Shown here: one piece after another, positions 8,194 through 16,867 of the stretch
Position numbering within the stretch: the first letter of the stretch is position 1
Layout: each line of letters opens with the position of its first letter
Assembly (NCBI RefSeq): GCF_013277515.1
Contig: NZ_VMNB01000004.1
Coordinates: 43,884-107,883 of the forward strand
DNA length: 64,000 bases
DNA from: Streptococcus sp. k-402
GTDB lineage: Bacteria; Bacillota; Bacilli; Lactobacillales; Streptococcaceae
Direction of reading: 5' to 3'
Notes under the pieces: generated by a model
Told to the model about the DNA's origin: nothing
Databases searched by the model: none
The model's input: the letters and a program-made list of their open reading frames with translations, nothing else
Program-made: the position numbers and the translations under genes

Positions 8194-8238
8194 AGATTGA
8201 AGGGGAGCTATTGTAACGCAACTTCCTTCAATCTTTTT
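8194..8238 (+). terminator. Rho-independent terminator
   Basis: AGATTGAAGG (8194-8203) pairs with CCTTCAATCT (8225-8234), followed by TTTTTG. Confidence 0.85.
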
Positions 8239-8262
8239 GTCTCATTCTGGATATGTAAACGA

Positions 8263-8298
8263 TTTACAATTCGATCCAAAATATGATAGAATAGGGTT
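8263..8298 (+). promoter_or_regulatory. Extended -10 promoter predicting a leaderless mRNA
   Basis: TTTACA (8263-8268), 18-nt spacer, TGA-TAGAAT (8287-8292). The ATG at 8299 begins 6 nt after the -10 box, i.e. at the expected transcription start. No properly spaced SD exists. Confidence 0.65.
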
Positions 8299-8889
8299 AT
8301 GAATAAAATGTACTATGCAGAAAATCCTGACGCTGCTCACGATATTCATGAGTTGAGAGTAGAGTTGTTGGGACAAAAAATGACCTTTTTGACGGATGCG
8401 GGTGTTTTTAGCAAGAAGATGGTTGACTTTGGAAGTCAACTTTTGCTCAAGTGTCTGGAGGTCAACCAAGGAGAGACTGTCCTTGATGTGGGCTGTGGTT
8501 ATGGGCCTTTGGGCTTATCCTTGGCTAAGGCTTATGGAGTTCAGGCGACCATGGTCGATATCAACAATCGTGCCTTGGATTTAGCTCAGAGAAATGCTGA
8601 AAAAAATAATGTAAAAGCGACGATTTTCCAGTCCAATATCTATGAACAAGTTGAAGGGAAATTTGACCATGTCATTTCCAATCCTCCTATCCGTGCAGGC
8701 AAGCAAGTGGTTCATGAAATCATTGAGAAAAGCAAAGATTTCTTGGAAACTGGTGGGGATTTGACAATCGTTATCCAGAAAAAACAAGGGGCTCCAAGTG
8801 CCAAGTCCAAGATGGAGGATGTGTTTGGAAATTGTGAAATCGTCAAAAAAGATAAGGGATATTATATCCTTAGAAGTGTGAAAGAATGA
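8299..8889 (+). CDS. Class I SAM methyltransferase, RsmC-like (16S rRNA guanine-N2 type)
   Basis: 196-aa soluble enzyme. SAM-binding motif I is VLDVGCGYGPLG (61-72), the acidic motif II residue is near VDIN, and the catalytic NPPI is at 128-131, as in RsmC/RlmG-type guanine-N2 rRNA methyltransferases. It corresponds to the single-domain form found in Firmicutes; the exact nucleotide is not proven. It heads the pdp-deoC-cdd cluster, overlapping pdp by 4 nt (ATGA). Its ATG sits at a predicted +1, so it may be translated from a leaderless message. Confidence 0.85.
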   Translation: MNKMYYAENPDAAHDIHELRVELLGQKMTFLTDAGVFSKKMVDFGSQLLLKCLEVNQGETVLDVGCGYGPLGLSLAKAYGVQATMVDINNRALDLAQRNAEKNNVKATIFQSNIYEQVEGKFDHVISNPPIRAGKQVVHEIIEKSKDFLETGGDLTIVIQKKQGAPSAKSKMEDVFGNCEIVKKDKGYYILRSVKE

Positions 8890-10163
8890 GAACAGTTGAT
8901 TTAATCCAAAAAAAACGAGACGGGCAAGAACTGACTTCAAGTGAAATTGAATGGCTGGTAGAAGGTTATGTGTCAGGAACTGTTCCTGATTATCAGATGT
9001 CTGCCTTTGCTATGGCTGTCTATTTCAAAGGAATGACGACTCGAGAAATATCTGATTTGACCATGAAAATGGTTCAGACAGGGCAAGAGTTTGATTTATC
9101 CGCTATTGATGGGGTTAAGGTTGACAAGCATTCTACTGGGGGTGTTGGTGACAAGGTGACCTTGATTTTAGCTCCTCTTGTTGCTAGCTTCGGTGTACCT
9201 GTGGCAAAAATGAGTGGTCGTGGTCTCGGCCATACTGGTGGAACAATTGATAAATTGGAGTCCATTAAGGGTTATCAAGTAGAACGTAGTCAAGAGGACT
9301 TTATTGGACAGGTGCAGGATATTGGAGTATCTGTCATTGGGCAATCAGACCAGCTGGTTAAAGCAGATAAACTTCTCTACGCCCTCCGTGATGTGACTGC
9401 AACTGTCGACACGATTCCTTTGATTGCGAGTTCAGTCATGAGCAAGAAAATCGCGGCAGGGGCGGATGCTATTTTGCTAGACGTGACTGTCGGTGAGGGT
9501 GCCTTCATGAAGACAGTTGATGAGGCGCGTGAACTGGCTCAAACCATGGTGGAACTTGGTAAGGCTGTTGGACGGAAGACAGTAGCAGTGATTACGGATA
9601 TGAGTCAGCCCTTGGGACGTGCTATTGGAAATCGCCTTGAAATCCTTGAAGCACTGGAGATTTTACAAGGTCAAGGCCGTCAGGATATTACCCACTTCAT
9701 CTGTGAATTGGCTCAAATTATGCTTGGCCTGGCAAATGTAAACAAGACAGTTGAAGAAGTTCGCCAACATCTTGAAAATGGTCAAGCGCTAGCTAAGTTT
9801 GAGGAAATGGTGCAAGCCCAAGGTGGAGACTTGGAAGACCTCTATCGCCCTGTCAATGTTACCCATGTGGTGGAAATCCCTGCTCAGGAAACGGGTGTCA
9901 TTTCTGCTCTTCCAGCTATGGAATTTGGACTTTATGCTATGAGACTGGGGGCAGGCCGTGCAGTCAAGTCTGATGCCTTGGACTATGAAACAGGAATTGT
10001 TTTTGAAAAGAAGGTGGGAGATTCAGTTCAAAAGGGAGAAATTGTTGCAAAAGTATACACAAATGGAAAAATTTCTCCTCAGCTAGTTACAGATTTTCAA
10101 AAATATGTTAAAATAAATGATAGGGTGCAAAGTTTACGAGAAATTATAGAAATCATCTCATAA
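8886..10163 (+). CDS. pdp: Pyrimidine-nucleoside phosphorylase
   Basis: 425-aa enzyme that phosphorolyses thymidine/uridine to base plus (deoxy)ribose-1-phosphate. The family signature [17 protein letters not shown] is complete, with [10 protein letters not shown] upstream for phosphate binding and [12 protein letters not shown] further on. Length fits the Firmicute Pdp. Start overlaps the methyltransferase stop by 4 nt, so translation is coupled. deoC begins 19 nt downstream. Feeds deoxyribose phosphate into the DeoC step. Confidence 0.94.
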   Translation: MRTVDLIQKKRDGQELTSSEIEWLVEGYVSGTVPDYQMSAFAMAVYFKGMTTREISDLTMKMVQTGQEFDLSAIDGVKVDKHSTGGVGDKVTLILAPLVASFGVPVAKMSGRGLGHTGGTIDKLESIKGYQVERSQEDFIGQVQDIGVSVIGQSDQLVKADKLLYALRDVTATVDTIPLIASSVMSKKIAAGADAILLDVTVGEGAFMKTVDEARELAQTMVELGKAVGRKTVAVITDMSQPLGRAIGNRLEILEALEILQGQGRQDITHFICELAQIMLGLANVNKTVEEVRQHLENGQALAKFEEMVQAQGGDLEDLYRPVNVTHVVEIPAQETGVISALPAMEFGLYAMRLGAGRAVKSDALDYETGIVFEKKVGDSVQKGEIVAKVYTNGKISPQLVTDFQKYVKINDRVQSLREIIEIIS

Positions 10164-10182
10164 ACCGCAGGAGAATCCGAAT

Positions 10183-10845
10183 ATGAAATTAAATAAATAT
10201 ATCGATCATACGCTTTTAAAACAAGATGCAACAGAAAATCAAATTGATTGTTTGTTGTCTGAGGCTAGAGAGTATGATTTTGCCAGTGTTTGCATCAATC
10301 CGACCTGGGTTGAACATGCTAAAAAAGGGCTTGAAGAATCAAATGTCAAGGTCTGTACAGTAGTAGGTTTCCCTTTGGGAGCAACAACTTCAGCTGTGAA
10401 AGCTTTTGAAACCAAAGAAGCTATTCAAAATGGTGCAGACGAGATTGATATGGTGATCAATGTTGGGGCTCTCAAATCAGGCAATTTAGCCTTGGTAGAG
10501 TCAGATATTCGCGCAGTCGTGGAAGCAAGTGGTGACAAGTTAGTGAAAGTCATTATTGAAGCTTGCCTGCTGACAGACCAAGAAAAAGTTGTGGCTTGCC
10601 AATTAGCCCAAAAAGCTGGGGCTGACTTTGTTAAAACATCTACTGGCTTTTCAACTGGTGGCGCTACGATAGCAGATGTCAAATTGATGCGTGAAACTGT
10701 TGGACCTGATATGGGTGTCAAGGCTGCTGGCGGAGCTCGTTCTTATGAGGATGCTCTTGCCTTTGTGGAAGCAGGGGCGACCCGTATCGGAACATCAGCT
10801 GGAGTAGCAATTCTAAAAGGAGAATTGGCAGATGGCGACTACTGA
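10183..10845 (+). CDS. deoC: Deoxyribose-phosphate aldolase
   Basis: 220-aa class I aldolase splitting 2-deoxyribose-5-phosphate into glyceraldehyde-3-phosphate and acetaldehyde. The Schiff-base lysine is K151 in [11 protein letters not shown]180 in GVKAAGG and D89 in [10 protein letters not shown] complete the catalytic set. SD GCAGGAGAA lies before the ATG. The 3' end overlaps cdd by 14 nt. No phosphopentomutase gene is in the window, although it is needed to link Pdp to DeoC. Confidence 0.95.
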   Translation: MKLNKYIDHTLLKQDATENQIDCLLSEAREYDFASVCINPTWVEHAKKGLEESNVKVCTVVGFPLGATTSAVKAFETKEAIQNGADEIDMVINVGALKSGNLALVESDIRAVVEASGDKLVKVIIEACLLTDQEKVVACQLAQKAGADFVKTSTGFSTGGATIADVKLMRETVGPDMGVKAAGGARSYEDALAFVEAGATRIGTSAGVAILKGELADGDY

Positions 10846-11221
10846 GTTGATTGAACTGGCAATTGAAACCAGCAAGAAAGCCTATGTGCCTTATTCTCAC
10901 TTTCCTATCGGAGCAGTTTTAGTGGCAAAAGACGGAAGTGTTTACACGGGAGTGAATATCGAAAATGCTAGCTATCCTTTGACCAATTGCGGTGAGAGAA
11001 CAGCCATTTTTAAGGCTATATCTGAAGGACAAAGAGAGTTTTCAGAATTGATTGTCTATGGACAGACTGAAAAACCAATCTCACCATGTGGTGCTTGTCG
11101 CCAAGTAATGGTCGAATTTTTTGAACAAGATCTAAAAGTGACCTTAGTCGCAAAAGATAAATCGACGGTCGAGATGACGGTCGGGGAGTTACTTCCATAC
11201 TCTTTTACAGACTTAACTTAG
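10832..11221 (+). CDS. cdd: Cytidine deaminase
   Basis: 129-aa homotetrameric-type zinc enzyme converting (deoxy)cytidine to (deoxy)uridine. Zinc ligands C53, C86 and C89 and the catalytic E55 are visible in NCGERTAIF and PCGACRQ. The ATG lies inside the end of deoC with an AAAGGAGAA SD, so the two are co-expressed. The nucleoside-binding lipoprotein gene follows 89 nt later. Confidence 0.95.
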   Translation: MATTELIELAIETSKKAYVPYSHFPIGAVLVAKDGSVYTGVNIENASYPLTNCGERTAIFKAISEGQREFSELIVYGQTEKPISPCGACRQVMVEFFEQDLKVTLVAKDKSTVEMTVGELLPYSFTDLT

Positions 11222-11310
11222 TCTGAGTCGCTCTCTGAGTGGCACGGTCCTTGTGACCAATCAATCCATACTTGCAACATCGTTGCACATCTTATTTAGG
11301 AGGTTCAGTA

Positions 11311-12363
11311 ATGAACAAGAAACAATGGCTAGGCCTTGGTCTAGTTGCAGTGGCAGCAGTTGGACTTGCTGCATGTGGTAACCGCTCTTCTCGTAAGGCA
11401 GATTCATCTTCTGATGTGAAGACAAAAGCAGCAATCGTCACTGATACTGGTGGTGTTGATGACAAATCATTCAACCAATCAGCTTGGGAAGGTTTACAGG
11501 CTTGGGGTAAAGAACACAATCTTTCAAAAGATAACGGTTTCACTTACTTCCAATCAACAAGTGAAGCTGACTACGCTAACAACTTGCAACAAGCGGCTGG
11601 AAGTTACAACCTAATCTTCGGTGTTGGTTTTGCCCTTCACAATGCGGTTGAAGAAGCAGCTAAAGAACATTCTGACTTGAACTATGTCTTGATTGATGAT
11701 GTGATTAAAGATCAAAAGAATGTTGCGAGCGTAACTTTCGCTGATAATGAGTCAGGTTACCTTGCAGGTGTGGCAGCAGCTAAAACAACTAAGACAAAAC
11801 AAGTTGGTTTTGTAGGTGGGCAGGAGTCAGAAGTTATCTCTCGTTTTGAAGCAGGATTCAAGGCTGGTGTTGCGTCAGTAGACCCATCTATCAAAGTCCA
11901 AGTTGACTATGCTGGTTCATTTGGTGATGCTGCTAAAGGTAAAACAATTGCAGCCGCACAATACGCAGCCGGTGCAGATATTGTTTACCAAGTAGCTGGT
12001 GGTACAGGTGCAGGTGTCTTTGCAGAAGCAAAATCACTCAACGAAAGCCGTCCTGAAAATGAAAAAGTTTGGGTTATCGGTGTTGACCGTGACCAAGAAG
12101 CAGAAGGTAAATACACTTCTAAAGATGGCAAAGAATCAAACTTTGTTCTTGCATCTACTTTGAAACAAGTTGGTACAACTGTAAAAGATATTTCTAACAA
12201 GGCAGAAAAAGGTGAATTCCCTGGTGGTCAAGTAATCGTTTACTCATTGAAGGATAAAGGGGTTGACTTGGTAACAACTAACCTTTCTGAAGAAGGTAAA
12301 AAAGCCGTTGAAGATGCAAAAGCTAAAATCCTTGATGGAAGCGTAAAAGTTCCTGCAAAATAA
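11311..12363 (+). CDS. pnrA: Nucleoside-binding lipoprotein of an ABC importer (PnrA/BmpA family)
   Basis: 350-aa lipoprotein. The signal peptide ends in the lipobox LAAC with C22 as the lipidated residue. The mature part has the Bmp/PnrA features TDTGGVDDKSFNQSAWEG and VIGVDRDQ. PnrA proteins bind purine and pyrimidine nucleosides and pass them to the permease pair downstream. ATG at 11311 chosen because AGGAGG lies 6 nt upstream and the signal peptide starts there; a longer frame lacks an SD. Followed by strong terminator hairpins, which likely give excess binding protein over the transporter. Confidence 0.93.
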   Translation: MNKKQWLGLGLVAVAAVGLAACGNRSSRKADSSSDVKTKAAIVTDTGGVDDKSFNQSAWEGLQAWGKEHNLSKDNGFTYFQSTSEADYANNLQQAAGSYNLIFGVGFALHNAVEEAAKEHSDLNYVLIDDVIKDQKNVASVTFADNESGYLAGVAAAKTTKTKQVGFVGGQESEVISRFEAGFKAGVASVDPSIKVQVDYAGSFGDAAKGKTIAAAQYAAGADIVYQVAGGTGAGVFAEAKSLNESRPENEKVWVIGVDRDQEAEGKYTSKDGKESNFVLASTLKQVGTTVKDISNKAEKGEFPGGQVIVYSLKDKGVDLVTTNLSEEGKKAVEDAKAKILDGSVKVPAK

Positions 12364-12385
12364 TGGATGGAAGTTATTTCTTAGG

Positions 12386-12407
12386 AAGCGGCCATCGGCC
12401 GCTTTTT
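12386..12407 (+). terminator. Strong GC-rich terminator after pnrA
   Basis: AAGCGGCC (12386-12393), loop ATC, GGCCGCTT (12397-12404), then further T. Likely attenuates transcription into the ABC ATPase gene. Confidence 0.85.
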
Positions 12408-12411
12408 AAGA

Positions 12412-12473
12412 GTTGAGACAAAGTCATTTTGTCTCAGTAAAGCTTGCTACTAGACAAACTAGCAAGTTTTATT
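12412..12473 (+). terminator. Two further hairpins before the ABC ATPase gene
   Basis: TGAGACAAA pairs with TTTTGTCTCA just after the first terminator. CTTGCTA (12443-12449) pairs with TAGCAAG (12460-12466), followed by TTTTATT. Stacked with the pnrA terminator they form a read-through control region. Confidence 0.55.
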
Positions 12474-12505
12474 GAAATAAAATAAGACTCTGAAAGGAAG
12501 AGCAC

Positions 12506-14041
12506 ATGGCACACGGAAATGTCATTGAGATGCGTGATATTACCAAGGTGTTTGGTGAATTTGTTGCCAACGACAAAATCAACCTGCACCTACGAAAAGG
12601 TGAAATTCATGCACTTTTAGGAGAAAATGGGGCTGGTAAGTCCACGCTCATGAACATGTTAGCAGGCCTTCTTGAACCAACTAGTGGTGAAATCGCGGTC
12701 AACGGTCAAGTTGTCAACCTTGACTCCCCATCTAAAGCAGCTGGCTTGGGAATCGGAATGGTTCACCAGCACTTTATGTTGGTAGAGGCTTTCACGGTGG
12801 CTGAAAACATTATTTTAGGAAGTGAATTGACTAAAAATGGTGTGCTAGATATCGCTGGAGCTAGCAAAGAAATTAAGGCTCTTTCTGAACGTTATGGCTT
12901 AGCTGTGGACCCTTCTGCCAAGGTAGCAGACATCTCAGTTGGAGCCCAACAACGTGTAGAAATTTTAAAAACCCTTTATCGGGGAGCTGATATTCTTATT
13001 TTTGACGAGCCAACGGCTGTTTTGACTCCATCAGAAATTGAGGAGTTGATGGCTATTATGAAAAATCTTGTCAAAGAAGGAAAATCAATTATCTTGATCA
13101 CCCACAAGTTGGACGAGATTCGCGCAGTTTCTGACCGCGTTACAGTTATCCGTCGTGGGAAATCAATTGAAACTGTCAAAATTGCAGGGGCTACTAATGC
13201 TGATTTGGCAGAAATGATGGTAGGACGTTCTGTTTCCTTTAAAACAGAGAAACAAGCCTCTCAACCAAAAGAAGTGGTCTTGTCAATCAAAGATTTGGTG
13301 GTCAATGAAAACCGCGGTGTCCCAGCTGTGAAAAATCTTTCCTTGGATGTTCGTGCTGGAGAGATTGTTGGTATTGCAGGGATTGATGGAAATGGTCAGT
13401 CTGAACTGATTCAAGCCATTACAGGTCTTCGCAAGGTTGAATCTGGAAGCATTGAGCTAAAAGGAGATTCAATTGTAGGCTTACACCCACGTCAGATTAC
13501 AGAGTTGAGTGTTGGGCACGTTCCAGAAGACCGTCACCGTGATGGTTTGATTTTAGAGATGATGATCTCTGAAAATATTGCCCTTCAAACCTACTATAAA
13601 GAACCACATAGTAAAAATGGAATTTTGAACTATTCAAATATTACTTCTTATGCTAAAAAGTTAATGGAAGAGTTTGATGTTCGTGCTGCCAGTGAATTTG
13701 TGCCTGCGGCTGCACTTTCAGGAGGAAATCAACAAAAAGCAATTATTGCTCGTGAAATTGATCGAGATCCTGATCTCCTTATCGTCAGCCAGCCAACTCG
13801 TGGGTTGGATGTCGGTGCTATTGAATATATCCACAAACGCTTGATTGAAGAGCGTGATAATGGCAAGGCTGTACTTGTTGTCAGCTTTGAATTGGACGAG
13901 ATTTTAAACGTCTCAGACCGTATTGCCGTTATCCATGATGGTAAGATTCAAGGTATTGTATCACCAGAAACAACCAATAAACAAGAACTTGGTGTCTTGA
14001 TGGCTGGTGGAAACTTGGGAAAGGAGAAGAGTGATGTCTAA
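12506..14041 (+). CDS. Nucleoside ABC transporter, ATP-binding protein with two ABC domains
   Basis: 511-aa cytoplasmic ATPase with two fused nucleotide-binding domains, as in sugar/nucleoside importers of the RbsA/NupO type. Domain 1 has GENGAGKST and a non-canonical signature ISVGAQQRVEI; domain 2 has GIDGNGQSE (a degenerate Walker A) and the signature LSGGNQQKA. Asymmetric sites are normal for this family. SD GAAAGGAAG precedes the ATG. The stop overlaps the next gene by 8 nt. Powers uptake of nucleosides captured by the lipoprotein at 11311. Confidence 0.93.
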   Translation: MAHGNVIEMRDITKVFGEFVANDKINLHLRKGEIHALLGENGAGKSTLMNMLAGLLEPTSGEIAVNGQVVNLDSPSKAAGLGIGMVHQHFMLVEAFTVAENIILGSELTKNGVLDIAGASKEIKALSERYGLAVDPSAKVADISVGAQQRVEILKTLYRGADILIFDEPTAVLTPSEIEELMAIMKNLVKEGKSIILITHKLDEIRAVSDRVTVIRRGKSIETVKIAGATNADLAEMMVGRSVSFKTEKQASQPKEVVLSIKDLVVNENRGVPAVKNLSLDVRAGEIVGIAGIDGNGQSELIQAITGLRKVESGSIELKGDSIVGLHPRQITELSVGHVPEDRHRDGLILEMMISENIALQTYYKEPHSKNGILNYSNITSYAKKLMEEFDVRAASEFVPAAALSGGNQQKAIIAREIDRDPDLLIVSQPTRGLDVGAIEYIHKRLIEERDNGKAVLVVSFELDEILNVSDRIAVIHDGKIQGIVSPETTNKQELGVLMAGGNLGKEKSDV

Positions 14042-15092
14042 AAAATTACAACAAATTTCGGTTCCCTTGATTTCTGTATTCCTAGGAATTTTACTTGGAG
14101 CCATTGTCATGTGGATCTTCGGCTACGATGCTATTTGGGGCTACGAAGAATTGTTCTATACAGCCTTTGGTAGCTTACGTGGTATTGGGGAAATCTTCCG
14201 TGCCATGGGGCCTCTGGTCTTGATTGGTCTTGGTTTTGCCGTTGCCAGTCGAGCTGGTTTCTTTAACGTCGGGCTTCCTGGTCAGGCTTTGGCTGGTTGG
14301 ATTCTCAGTGGTTGGTTTGCCCTGTCGCATCCAGATATGCCACGTCCCTTGATGATTCTAGCGACTATCGTAATTGCCTTGATTGCTGGTGGGATTGTCG
14401 GAGCGATTCCAGGTATTCTTAGGGCCTATCTAGGGACGTCAGAGGTTATCGTAACCATCATGATGAACTACATTGTCTTGTATGTAGGAAATGCCTTTAT
14501 CCATGCCTTTCCTAAAGACTTTATGCAAAGTACAGATTCGACCATTCGTGTTGGGGCTAATGCAACCTACCAGACACCTTGGTTGGCTGAGTTGACTGGT
14601 AATTCACGGATGAATATTGGTATTTTCTTTGCCGTCATTGCAGTTGCAGTTATTTGGTTCATGCTCAAGAAAACAACCCTTGGTTTTGAAATTCGTGCGG
14701 TTGGTCTTAATCCATATGCTTCAGAATATGCTGGTATTTCTGCCAAACGAACGATTATCCTATCAATGATTATATCCGGTGCCTTGGCTGGTCTTGGTGG
14801 AGCTGTTGAAGGACTTGGAACCTTCCAGAACGTCTATGTTCAAGGGGCATCATTAGCTGTTGGATTTAACGGAATGGCGGTTAGTCTGCTTGCGGCCAAC
14901 TCACCAATTGGTATTCTCTTTGCAGCCTTCCTATTTGGTGTTCTCCAAGTTGGAGCCCCTGGTATGAATGCGGCGCAGGTACCGTCTGAGCTTGTCAGCA
15001 TTGTAACAGCTTCTATTATCTTCTTTGTTAGTGTTCATTATCTTATCGAACGCTTTGTCAAACCGAAAAAACAAGTTAAAGGAGGTAAGTAA
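14034..15092 (+). CDS. Nucleoside ABC transporter permease 1
   Basis: 352-aa membrane protein with about nine hydrophobic segments, of the BPD_transp_2 family. Characteristic FNVGLPGQ and the coupling-helix region AVGLNPYASEYAGIS are present. ATG at 14034 chosen: AAGGAG lies 8 nt upstream and it overlaps the ATPase stop, whereas the longer in-frame start lies inside the ATPase gene. Pairs with the permease that begins 3 nt after its stop to form the transmembrane channel. Confidence 0.92.
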   Translation: MSKKLQQISVPLISVFLGILLGAIVMWIFGYDAIWGYEELFYTAFGSLRGIGEIFRAMGPLVLIGLGFAVASRAGFFNVGLPGQALAGWILSGWFALSHPDMPRPLMILATIVIALIAGGIVGAIPGILRAYLGTSEVIVTIMMNYIVLYVGNAFIHAFPKDFMQSTDSTIRVGANATYQTPWLAELTGNSRMNIGIFFAVIAVAVIWFMLKKTTLGFEIRAVGLNPYASEYAGISAKRTIILSMIISGALAGLGGAVEGLGTFQNVYVQGASLAVGFNGMAVSLLAANSPIGILFAAFLFGVLQVGAPGMNAAQVPSELVSIVTASIIFFVSVHYLIERFVKPKKQVKGGK

Positions 15093-15094
15093 AG

Positions 15095-16051
15095 ATGTCT
15101 ATTACAACCTTGCTCACCCTCTTGGTGTCTTCTATGCTGATTTACTCAGCACCCCTCATCTTTACAAGTATTGGCGGTGTTTTCTCTGAACGTGGTGGTG
15201 TGGTAAACGTCGGCCTTGAAGGAATCATGGTTATGGGTGCCTTTTCTGGAGTTGTCTTTAACCTTGAATTTGCAGAACAGTTTGGAGCAGCCACTCCATG
15301 GCTATCCTTGCTTGTAGCAGGATTGGTTGGTGGTGTCTTCTCTATCATCCACGCAGCAGCGACGGTTCATTTTCGTGCAGACCATGTTGTCAGCGGTACG
15401 GTATTGAACTTGATGGCGCCTGCCTTGGCTGTTTTCTTGGTGAAAGTTCTTTATAACAAAGGACAAACCGACAACCTAAGTCAAACTTTTGGACGTTTTG
15501 ACTTTCCAGTCTTGGCAAATATCCCAGTAATCGGTGATATCTTCTTCAAGTCAACTAGTCTTCTTGGTTATCTGGCCATTGCCTTCTCGTTCCTTGCTTG
15601 GTTTATCCTCTTCAAGACTCGCTTTGGTCTTCGTCTTCGCTCTGTCGGTGAACACCCTCAAGCAGCGGATACTTTGGGAATCAATGTCTACAAGATGAGA
15701 TATTTAGGGGTTATCATTTCAGGTTTCCTAGGTGGAATTGGCGGAGCGATTTATGCTCAATCAATCTCAGTTAACTTCTCAGTAACAACTATTGTTGGAC
15801 CTGGATTTATCGCCCTTGCTGCGATGATCTTCGGAAAATGGAATCCAATCGGAGCCATGCTATCTAGTCTCTTCTTTGGGCTTTCACAAAGTTTGGCTGT
15901 TATCGGTTCTCAATTGCCGTTCCTACAAGGAGTGCCCACGGTTTATCTTCAAATCGCACCTTATGTCTTGACAATTCTTGTCTTGGCAGCCTTCTTTGGA
16001 AAAGCAGTCGCACCAAAAGCAGATGGTATCAACTATATCAAATCAAAATAA
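15095..16051 (+). CDS. Nucleoside ABC transporter permease 2
   Basis: 318-aa membrane protein, second BPD_transp_2 permease. NVGLEGIMVMGA at the N-terminal side and SVGEHPQAADTLGIN in the coupling region match the partner of nucleoside permease pairs. AAGGAGG precedes the ATG. It ends the salvage/uptake cluster at a bidirectional terminator shared with plsY. Confidence 0.92.
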   Translation: MSITTLLTLLVSSMLIYSAPLIFTSIGGVFSERGGVVNVGLEGIMVMGAFSGVVFNLEFAEQFGAATPWLSLLVAGLVGGVFSIIHAAATVHFRADHVVSGTVLNLMAPALAVFLVKVLYNKGQTDNLSQTFGRFDFPVLANIPVIGDIFFKSTSLLGYLAIAFSFLAWFILFKTRFGLRLRSVGEHPQAADTLGINVYKMRYLGVIISGFLGGIGGAIYAQSISVNFSVTTIVGPGFIALAAMIFGKWNPIGAMLSSLFFGLSQSLAVIGSQLPFLQGVPTVYLQIAPYVLTILVLAAFFGKAVAPKADGINYIKSK

Positions 16052-16060
16052 GCATACAAA

Positions 16061-16099
16061 AAAACGTCAGTTCACTGTTCAAACTGGCGTTTATTTTTT
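16061..16099. terminator. Bidirectional terminator, nucleoside ABC cluster / plsY
   Basis: AAAACGTCAGTT pairs with AACTGGCGTTT (G-T allowed), with A-run upstream and TTTTTT downstream. It overlaps the last codons of plsY. Confidence 0.8.
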
Positions 16100-16732
16100 A
16101 GAATTTTGATGGGTTAAGTTTAATCCCCAAGGAACAAGATTTTCAGTCTTATTCTGGATACGTGTGATATTATCCTTATGCCGAATGATAATCAAGCTAG
16201 CAAGTGCTAGGATAATAGCGATGAAGAGGGGGTCATAGTGACTCAATATAAAACCAAAAAGTGGAAAGAGTAGAACTCCGATGACAGCCGCGATAGATGC
16301 TGTGACACTAGATAGTGAAATCATACTACCCAGATAGAGGGTTCCAAAGAAAACAACTGCAAGGTAGAGACAGAAGACAGGCGCAAATCCGAAAATCACT
16401 CCAGCACTGGTTGCGACAGCCTTACCCCCCTTAAATCCTGCAAAGATAGGGAAGGTATGTCCAATAACAGCCAAAAGTCCAAAGATGAGAGGCGAAACAC
16501 CTTGCAGATGAAACATAATTGGAAGAAGTGTTGCTAGGGTTCCTTTGAAAAAGTCAATGACAAAGGTCGCCATACCAGCTTTCTTTCCTAAAATGCGGAA
16601 GGTATTGGTTGTTCCAGTGTTACCAGAACCATGCTCGCGCAGATTGATTTGAAAGAATACTTGTCCAATCCAGAGACCAGACGGAATCGAACCCAGCAGA
16701 TAGGCTAGGATTAATAAAACTATTGTCATCAT
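16091..16732 (-). CDS. plsY: Glycerol-3-phosphate acyltransferase PlsY
   Basis: 213-aa membrane enzyme transferring acyl from acyl-phosphate to glycerol-3-phosphate in phospholipid synthesis. The three PlsY motifs are present: GSIPSG at the N-terminus, [10 protein letters not shown] and [10 protein letters not shown]. Five or so membrane helices. Two consecutive ATGs (16732 and 16729) follow AGGAG; spacing favours the second, but either gives the same protein minus one Met. Divergent from parE. Confidence 0.93.
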   Translation of the reverse strand: MMTIVLLILAYLLGSIPSGLWIGQVFFQINLREHGSGNTGTTNTFRILGKKAGMATFVIDFFKGTLATLLPIMFHLQGVSPLIFGLLAVIGHTFPIFAGFKGGKAVATSAGVIFGFAPVFCLYLAVVFFGTLYLGSMISLSSVTASIAAVIGVLLFPLFGFILSHYDPLFIAIILALASLIIIRHKDNITRIQNKTENLVPWGLNLTHQNSKK

Positions 16733-16809
16733 ACTCCTATTATATCATGAAATGGAGAAGAAAGGCAGAGAATCTCTTCTGAAATTGTCACATCGGAGAA
16801 AGAAAAATT

Positions 16810-16838
16810 TTGCAAAATCCTTGGAAAACCTGTAGAAT
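16810..16838 (+). promoter_or_regulatory. parE promoter
   Basis: TTGCAA (16810-16815), 17-nt spacer, TAGAAT (16833-16838); GTG start follows after an AGGAGG. Confidence 0.7.
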
Positions 16839-16867
16839 AGTAAAGATGAACGAATAGGAGGTTCCTT

